A stretch of 45,919 nt of DNA from Gammaproteobacteria bacterium (lineage in GTDB: Bacteria > Pseudomonadota > Gammaproteobacteria > Thiohalobacterales > Thiohalobacteraceae), in contig JAIOJV010000128.1 of assembly GCA_019911805.1 (NCBI GenBank), positions 1-45,919 of the forward strand, written 5' to 3'. The notes beneath the pieces are model-generated. The model ran no database searches and had not been told where the DNA came from. It saw nothing but the letters and a program-made list of their open reading frames with translations. Every line of letters starts with the position of its first letter. Position 1 is the stretch's first letter. Below, piece after piece: positions 41,248-45,919 of this stretch. Made by a program: the position numbers and the translations under genes.

Positions 41248-41400
41248 GGCCACGGAAACACACGGAAATACACGGAAAATAATTATCGCAAAACCCCTAC
41301 CCTCCCAGAAGGGGCGGTTTGCGAGGCATATATTTACGGCGTGGGCCGAGTTGGTTTTTCATAAATATTGTTCCGTGTGTTTCCGTGTGTTTCCGTGGCC
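41248..41400. repeat. ACGGAA-arm repeat before the GxxExxY gene
   Basis: Left arm 41248-41277, right arm 41371-41400, nearly complementary. The core (ATTATCGCAAAACCCCTACC to GGTTTTTCATAAATATTG) is of neither type A nor B. A further right arm lies after the next gene at 41816-41845. Confidence 0.88.
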
Positions 41401-41441
41401 AATAATCGTATGGAAAAATGTGATCCATGGAGGGATCTGCC

Positions 41442-41807
41442 ATGTTGAATCAGGAAGAGCTGACGTACCGTATTCGAGGGTGTGTATATGAGGTTTTCCG
41501 GGATCTCGGCTGCGGTTTCCTCGAGAAAATCTATGAGCGGGCGCTGTTGCGGGAGTTGCGGATCTGTGGCCTCGATGTACAGGCCCAGGTTCCGATCGAA
41601 GTGCAATACAAGGGTGCCGTGGTGGGCGAGTACTTCGCTGACATGCTGGTGGAAGATACGGTTATCATCGAACTGAAGGCGCAGCGCGAAGCCTCCAAGG
41701 AAGCTGAGGCGCAGTTGTTGAATTATCTGAAGGCGACAGGAATTCGTATCGGGATGTTGGTAAATTTCCATTACCCTAAAGCGACCATAAAAAGGTTTGT
41801 TTTATGA
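41442..41807 (+). CDS. GxxExxY family protein
   Basis: 121 residues with the family motif GFLEKIYERALLREL and a PD-(D/E)XK-like pattern (EYFADMLVEDTVIIELKA). Start at 41442 has GGAGGG seven bases upstream. Function of the family is unknown; it looks nuclease-like and is often multi-copy, including within rRNA intervening sequences. It lies between two polysaccharide genes but is flanked on both sides by ACGGAA-type right arms (41371-41400 and 41816-41845), so it may belong to the repeat rather than the sugar pathway (inference). Confidence 0.85.
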   Translation: MLNQEELTYRIRGCVYEVFRDLGCGFLEKIYERALLRELRICGLDVQAQVPIEVQYKGAVVGEYFADMLVEDTVIIELKAQREASKEAEAQLLNYLKATGIRIGMLVNFHYPKATIKRFVL

Positions 41808-41815
41808 TTTTACAT

Positions 41816-41845
41816 TTCCGTGTTCTTCCGTGTGTTTCCGTGGCC
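41816..41845. repeat. Lone right arm after the GxxExxY gene
   Basis: TTCCGTGTTC, TTCCGTGTGT, TTCCGTGGCC: three 10-nt units. It ends 10 bases before the fcl start, so the GxxExxY gene is enclosed by arms. Confidence 0.88.
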
Positions 41846-41855
41846 AACAAAAATT

Positions 41856-42815
41856 ATGATGAATAAGAGTGACAAAATTTATATCGCCGGCCACCGCGGG
41901 TTGGTGGGTGCGGCGATTGTGCGGCGGCTGCGGGCGGAGGGGTATACGAATCTGCTCACGGCGACCAGTCGTGAGTTGGATCTGCGTGAGCAGGCGGCGG
42001 TGCGGGCGTTTTTTGCGGAGCAGCGGCCGGATTATGTGTTCCTAGCCGCGGCCAAGGTCGGTGGTATCCTGGCCAATGACTCTTATCCGGCGGAGTTCAT
42101 CTACGAGAACCTGATGATCGAGGCCAATGTGATCGATGCGGCCTACCGCAACGGGGTGCAAAAGCTGTTGTTCCTCGGCAGCACCTGCATCTATCCGCAG
42201 CTGGCGCCGCAGCCGCTCAAGGAAGAGTATCTGCTGAGCGGGCCGCTGGAGCCGACCAATGAGTGGTACGCGGTGGCCAAGATCGCCGGCATCAAGCTGT
42301 GCCAGGCCTATCAGCGCCAATACGGGGCGCGTTTCATCTCGGCCATGCCGACCAATCTCTATGGTCCGGGCGACAACTTCGATCTCGAGAAGTCACATGT
42401 GATGCCGGCGCTGATCCGGAAGTTCCACGAGGCCAAGGTGAGTGGGGCACCGACGGTGACGGTGTGGGGCACGGGCACGCCGCGGCGCGAGTTTCTGCAC
42501 GTCGACGACTGCGCCCGCGCCTGCGTGTTTTTGATGGAGCACTACGAAGGCGCCGATATCGTCAACATCGGCACCGGCACCGACATCCCCATCGGCGACC
42601 TGGCATCGCTGGTAAAGCAGGTGGTCGGCTATTCGGGTGAGATCGTCTTCGACACCAGCAAACCCGACGGCACCCCACGCAAACTGGTCGACGTCGCCCG
42701 CATCACCGCCCTCGGCTGGCGCGCACAGATCGGCCTGGAGGACGGCATCACAGACGCCTATCGGTGGTTTCTGGAAAACGTCAACGCCGCGCAGCAGGTG
42801 CGGGGCATGGGATGA
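41856..42815 (+). CDS. fcl: GDP-L-fucose synthase
   Basis: 319-residue epimerase/reductase that completes GDP-L-fucose. [19 protein letters not shown] at the N-terminus, [18 protein letters not shown] and the catalytic [11 protein letters not shown] (YxxxK), then [14 protein letters not shown]. Start at 41856 or the next ATG codon; family N-terminus supports either. It is separated from gmd by the GxxExxY gene and repeats. Confidence 0.97.
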   Translation: MMNKSDKIYIAGHRGLVGAAIVRRLRAEGYTNLLTATSRELDLREQAAVRAFFAEQRPDYVFLAAAKVGGILANDSYPAEFIYENLMIEANVIDAAYRNGVQKLLFLGSTCIYPQLAPQPLKEEYLLSGPLEPTNEWYAVAKIAGIKLCQAYQRQYGARFISAMPTNLYGPGDNFDLEKSHVMPALIRKFHEAKVSGAPTVTVWGTGTPRREFLHVDDCARACVFLMEHYEGADIVNIGTGTDIPIGDLASLVKQVVGYSGEIVFDTSKPDGTPRKLVDVARITALGWRAQIGLEDGITDAYRWFLENVNAAQQVRGMG

Positions 42816-42823
42816 GTTTTGTT

Positions 42824-42979
42824 GGCCACGGAAACACACGGAAATACACGGAAAAATGCTTATGGTAAAACCCACCCGGCCCGCGCTGCATATGTATACG
42901 TCGCGGGCAGCGCCTGACCGGAAGGCCTGGGTTTTTGAAATGAACATTTTTCCGTGTATTTCCGTGTGTTTCCGTGGCC
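42824..42979. repeat. ACGGAA-arm repeat with 35-bp exact arms
   Basis: Left arm from 42824 and right arm to 42979 are exact reverse complements for about 35 bases, including the shared ATA spacer and the AAAATG extension. The core holds GGCCTGGGTTTTTGAAATGAACA, a weak echo of the type A core end. Confidence 0.92.
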
Positions 42980-43027
42980 AAAGAAATTTCTTATAAATAA
43001 ATATACGCAGTACGTGGAGGATTGACG

Positions 43028-45661
43028 ATGGCGATTGGTACTCGGAAGAAACTGCTGGTGCTGGCTCTGGCCGCGGTGCTGCTGGCCGGCTGTGGCGGGG
43101 CGGAGGAGCGCAAGGCCAAGTATCTGGAACGCGGTAAGGCCTACATCGCCGAGGAGAACTGGGACAAGGCGCGGGTCGAGATCAAGAACGTGTTGCAGAT
43201 CGACCCCAAGGCCGCGGATGCCTATTACCTGCTCGGCCAGATCGAGGAGAAGCGCCAGGACTGGAACAGGGCCTTCGGCAATTACTCCAAGGCGGTGGAC
43301 CTCGACCCCGATCTGGTGGATGCGCGCAGTCGGCTGGCGCAGTTCTATATGCTGCAGGCCAATGTCTACAAGTCACAGGACCAGCGTGATGGCGAGGCCA
43401 GGGCGCTGGGGCAGGCGCAGACCGAGATCGACGCGATCCTCGCGCGCAATCCCCAGCATGCCGGCGCGCGGGCGCTGCAGGCCTCGATGCTGTTGCGCGA
43501 GGGCAAGCGCGACGAGGCGGTGGCGCTGGCCGAGGCGGTGGTGAAGGAAGATCCGACCTATGGGCCGGCGGCGGGGCTGCTGGCCTCGTTGTACGAGCAG
43601 GCCGGGCGCACGGCCGCTGCGGAGAAGGTGCTGGTCGCCGCCACCGGCACAGCGGAGGATCCCATCCCGCTCCAGATGCACCTGGCCCAGCTGTATGCGC
43701 GTGAGGAGAAGAACGACGCCGCCGAGGCGGTGTTGCGTGAGCTGATCGCGGCACGGCCGGCGGAACTGGGCTACCGGGTGCAACTGGCGCGCTTCCTCGC
43801 CCAGACCGACCGGATCGATAAGGCCGAGACGGTGCTGCGCGAGGCCATCGCGGCCGACCCGGCGGATGCCAAGCGCTACCTTACGCTGGCCGACCTGTTG
43901 GCGGCCAAGAAGGGTACGGATGCGGCCGTCGAATTCCTCCAGCAGTCCATCGCCCAGCAGCCCGAGCTCGCCGACCTGCGCCTGGGACTGGCCCGGCTGT
44001 ATGAGCAGGAACAGAACCTGGACGAGGCGAAGCAGGTCTACGACGCCATGATCGCGCGCTACGGCGACGAGCCGGCCGGTCTGCAGGCGCGCAATCACCT
44101 GGCGAGGCACGCCGCGGCGGCGGGCGACCTGGAACGTGCCCGCACGCTGGTCGGTGAAGTCCTCGCCAAGAACCCGCAGGACGGCGATGCCCTGGTACTG
44201 AAGGGGCGTATTGCCTTGCAGGAGCAGGATTACGATACGGCGGTGGGGGCCTTCCGCTCGGTGCTCAAGAGCCAGCCGGACTCGGTGCCGGTGCTGCACC
44301 TGTTGGCCGAGGCACAGCTGCGCAAGGGCGATACCGAGCTCGCCGGTGACACCCTGCGCCGTGCCGTCGAGATCGCGCCACAGAACGTGGAGGCCCGCAT
44401 CAAGTATGCGCGCTTCCTGATCGCAAAGAAGGAACTTGCGCGCGCGCTGGAGCAGATCGACGCGGTGCTGGCGCACGATCAGGCCAATGTCGACGCGTTG
44501 GCGGCCAAGTCCGAGCTGCTGGCCGCGAAGGGCGATCTGGCGGCGGTCAAAGAGGAACTCCTCAAGCTCAAGGAGGCGGCGCCCGACAATCCCGAGGCCT
44601 CCTTGCGGCTGGCGCGCGTATACATGGCCGAGGGCGATGCCGCTGCGGCCGTCGCCGAGTTGGATGCAGTGCTGGCGCGTGATGCAAAAAACATCCCGGC
44701 CCTGGTGCTCAAGACCGACATCCTGGCGTCAACCAATGATGTGGCTGCGCTCGAGTCGACCATCAACGCCCTCAAGGCCGCGGCCCCCGACAATGCCGAA
44801 GGCTACTTCCGCATGGGGCGCCTCCTGCGCGCCAAGGGAGACACCGCCGGTGCGCTCAAGGAATACGAGCAGGGCTATGCCCTGGCCAAGGACGCCGGCA
44901 AGCTGGCCATGCTCTCGGAGATCGTCAATACGCAGATCGCTGCCGGTCAGACCGATCAGGCGCTGGCACGGCTGCAGGCGATTCTGCTCGAGGACCCCGA
45001 GCACAAGGTGGCGAACGACCTCATTGGCGTGGTGCAGATGGCGCGCAAGGAGTACGGCGCTGCCGAGGACGCCTTCACCCGGCAGATCCAGATCAACCCC
45101 AACAGCGGCACGGTCTATGGACAGCTGGCTGCAGCACGCGAGCTGCAGGGCAATACCGCCGGCGCGGTCGCGGCCTACGAACAGGGCCTCGGGGTGCTCA
45201 AGGACGATGCCGGTCTGCAGCTGGGACTGGCGTCCCTGTATGAGCGCCAGGGGAACTTCGAGGCGGCCATCGAGCGCTACGAGGCCATCCTGGCGACGCA
45301 ACCCGACAATGCCATTGCGACGAACAATCTCGCCGCCCTGCTGACCGATCACCGTGACGATCCCGAGAGCCTCGCACGCGCCCAGGCGCTGGCCGTGAAG
45401 CTCGAGCCGGTGCAGCGCCCCGCCATCCAGGACACCGTCGGCTGGGTATATTACCGCGCCGGTGATTATGCCAAGGCGGTAGAGGTGCTCGAGGGCGTCG
45501 TGAACGCGGCACCCAAGGTGGGGATCTTCCAATACCACCTGGGCATGGCCTACGCCAAGGCCGGCGACAAGGCGAAGGCCAGAAACGCCCTGAGCGCAGC
45601 GCTGGAACTCGGCGACTTCCCCGGCGCCGACGAGGCGCGTAAGACGTTGGAGGGGTTGTGA
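43028..45661 (+). CDS. TPR-repeat lipoprotein (PrsT-like)
   Basis: 877 residues. Lipoprotein signal: MAIGTRKKLLVLALAAVLLAGC with lipobox Cys22. The rest is built of more than twenty TPR-type helix pairs (for example AKYLERGKAYIAEENWDKARVEI, LLGQIEEKRQDWNRAFGNYSKAVDLDPD). The length and lipid anchor fit PrsT of exosortase/exopolysaccharide loci, where it probably serves in assembly or export of polysaccharide. ATG at 43028 has GGAGG eight bases upstream. Outer-membrane or inner-membrane anchoring cannot be told. Confidence 0.87.
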   Translation: MAIGTRKKLLVLALAAVLLAGCGGAEERKAKYLERGKAYIAEENWDKARVEIKNVLQIDPKAADAYYLLGQIEEKRQDWNRAFGNYSKAVDLDPDLVDARSRLAQFYMLQANVYKSQDQRDGEARALGQAQTEIDAILARNPQHAGARALQASMLLREGKRDEAVALAEAVVKEDPTYGPAAGLLASLYEQAGRTAAAEKVLVAATGTAEDPIPLQMHLAQLYAREEKNDAAEAVLRELIAARPAELGYRVQLARFLAQTDRIDKAETVLREAIAADPADAKRYLTLADLLAAKKGTDAAVEFLQQSIAQQPELADLRLGLARLYEQEQNLDEAKQVYDAMIARYGDEPAGLQARNHLARHAAAAGDLERARTLVGEVLAKNPQDGDALVLKGRIALQEQDYDTAVGAFRSVLKSQPDSVPVLHLLAEAQLRKGDTELAGDTLRRAVEIAPQNVEARIKYARFLIAKKELARALEQIDAVLAHDQANVDALAAKSELLAAKGDLAAVKEELLKLKEAAPDNPEASLRLARVYMAEGDAAAAVAELDAVLARDAKNIPALVLKTDILASTNDVAALESTINALKAAAPDNAEGYFRMGRLLRAKGDTAGALKEYEQGYALAKDAGKLAMLSEIVNTQIAAGQTDQALARLQAILLEDPEHKVANDLIGVVQMARKEYGAAEDAFTRQIQINPNSGTVYGQLAAARELQGNTAGAVAAYEQGLGVLKDDAGLQLGLASLYERQGNFEAAIERYEAILATQPDNAIATNNLAALLTDHRDDPESLARAQALAVKLEPVQRPAIQDTVGWVYYRAGDYAKAVEVLEGVVNAAPKVGIFQYHLGMAYAKAGDKAKARNALSAALELGDFPGADEARKTLEGL

Positions 45662-45699
45662 GAGGGTGAGGCGTGAGGCGTTAAAGGCAAAACCATTTT

Positions 45700-45868
45700 G
45701 GCCACGGAAGCACACGGAACAACACGGAAGAATGCGTATGGCAAAACCCCTTGTAGGGTGCGTCGGCGTCAGCGACGCACCGTGGTGTGGAATTCCGGTG
45801 CGTCAGGCTGCGCCTCGACGCACCCTGCGGGCAAACATTTCCGTGTTGTTCCGTGTGCTTCCGTGGCC
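45700..45868. repeat. ACGGAA-arm repeat, type B core, with heptamer shoulders
   Basis: Left arm 45700-45729 and right arm 45839-45868 are exact reverse complements over 30 bases. Core module 45753-45827 matches that at 39984-40059. GAGGCGTGAGGCG precedes (45668-45680) and CACGCCTCACGCCTCACGCC follows (from about 45879), so the palindrome extends outward into heptamers. Confidence 0.92.
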
Positions 45869-45919
45869 ATCACGGTTTCACGCCTCACGCCTCACGCCTC
45901 ACTCCTAACAGAATGATAA
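45869..45919. repeat. CGCCTCA heptamer shoulder at window end
   Basis: Three to four 7-nt units (CACGCCT type) from about 45879 to 45904, then AACAGAATGATAA at the window edge. It mirrors the GAGGCG units left of the last palindromic repeat. Confidence 0.8.

Overview
The window looks like chromosomal DNA of a high-GC gammaproteobacterium, perhaps a Chromatiales-type sulfur or environmental bacterium. The asmA-mutY pair, the thiS-thiG pair, the dTDP-rhamnose operon and an exosortase/EpsI fusion with a TPR lipoprotein all fit this. I cannot place the species. No rRNA, CRISPR array, prophage or recognisable transposase gene is visible.

Layout. 1-2.3 kb (minus strand): thiG, thiS, tRNA-Gly(CCC) and a host-attachment-family protein, separated by arrays of the heptamer GAATCCC. 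2.7-6.9 kb: asmA, a secreted SRPBCC protein, mutY. 7.3-10.7 kb: rmlACDB, each gene overlapping the next by ATGA. 10.9-12.6 kb: tRNA-Phe, a terminator and a phosphomannomutase-family gene. 13-19 kb: a cluster of toxin-antitoxin loci, several broken, around a sat/cysC fusion gene whose 3' end occurs three times. 18.9-36.1 kb: an exopolysaccharide cluster with Wzx flippase, Wzy-like polymerase, four glycosyltransferases, two sulfotransferases, three methyltransferases, a propeller-like protein, a secreted glycosidase and a WecG-like enzyme. 36.5-45.7 kb: exosortase-EpsI fusion, a long WecA-like enzyme, gmd, a GxxExxY protein, fcl and a TPR lipoprotein.

How the genes fit together. rmlACDB makes dTDP-L-rhamnose. 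The mutase plus gmd and fcl lead toward GDP-L-fucose. The APS kinase half of the sat/cysC protein makes PAPS, which the two sulfotransferases would use. The WecA-like enzyme starts the repeat unit on undecaprenyl phosphate, the glycosyltransferases and methyltransferases build it, and Wzx and Wzy export and polymerise it. I infer a sulfated, methylated, rhamnose- and/or fucose-containing exopolysaccharide, in the genomic setting of exosortase-based protein sorting.

The most unusual content is between the genes. A palindromic repeat family (about eleven two-armed copies plus several half copies) has arms made of ACGGAA at exact 10-nt spacing and opening with GGCCACGGAA. In several copies the arms vary between copies yet stay exactly complementary within a copy. 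The cores are exchangeable and invertible, and the outer shoulders are heptamer arrays (GCCTCAC/GCCTAAC). One copy lies beside a GxxExxY gene that has a further arm on its other side. The family is absent from about 15.8 to 38.1 kb, which contains the exopolysaccharide cluster.
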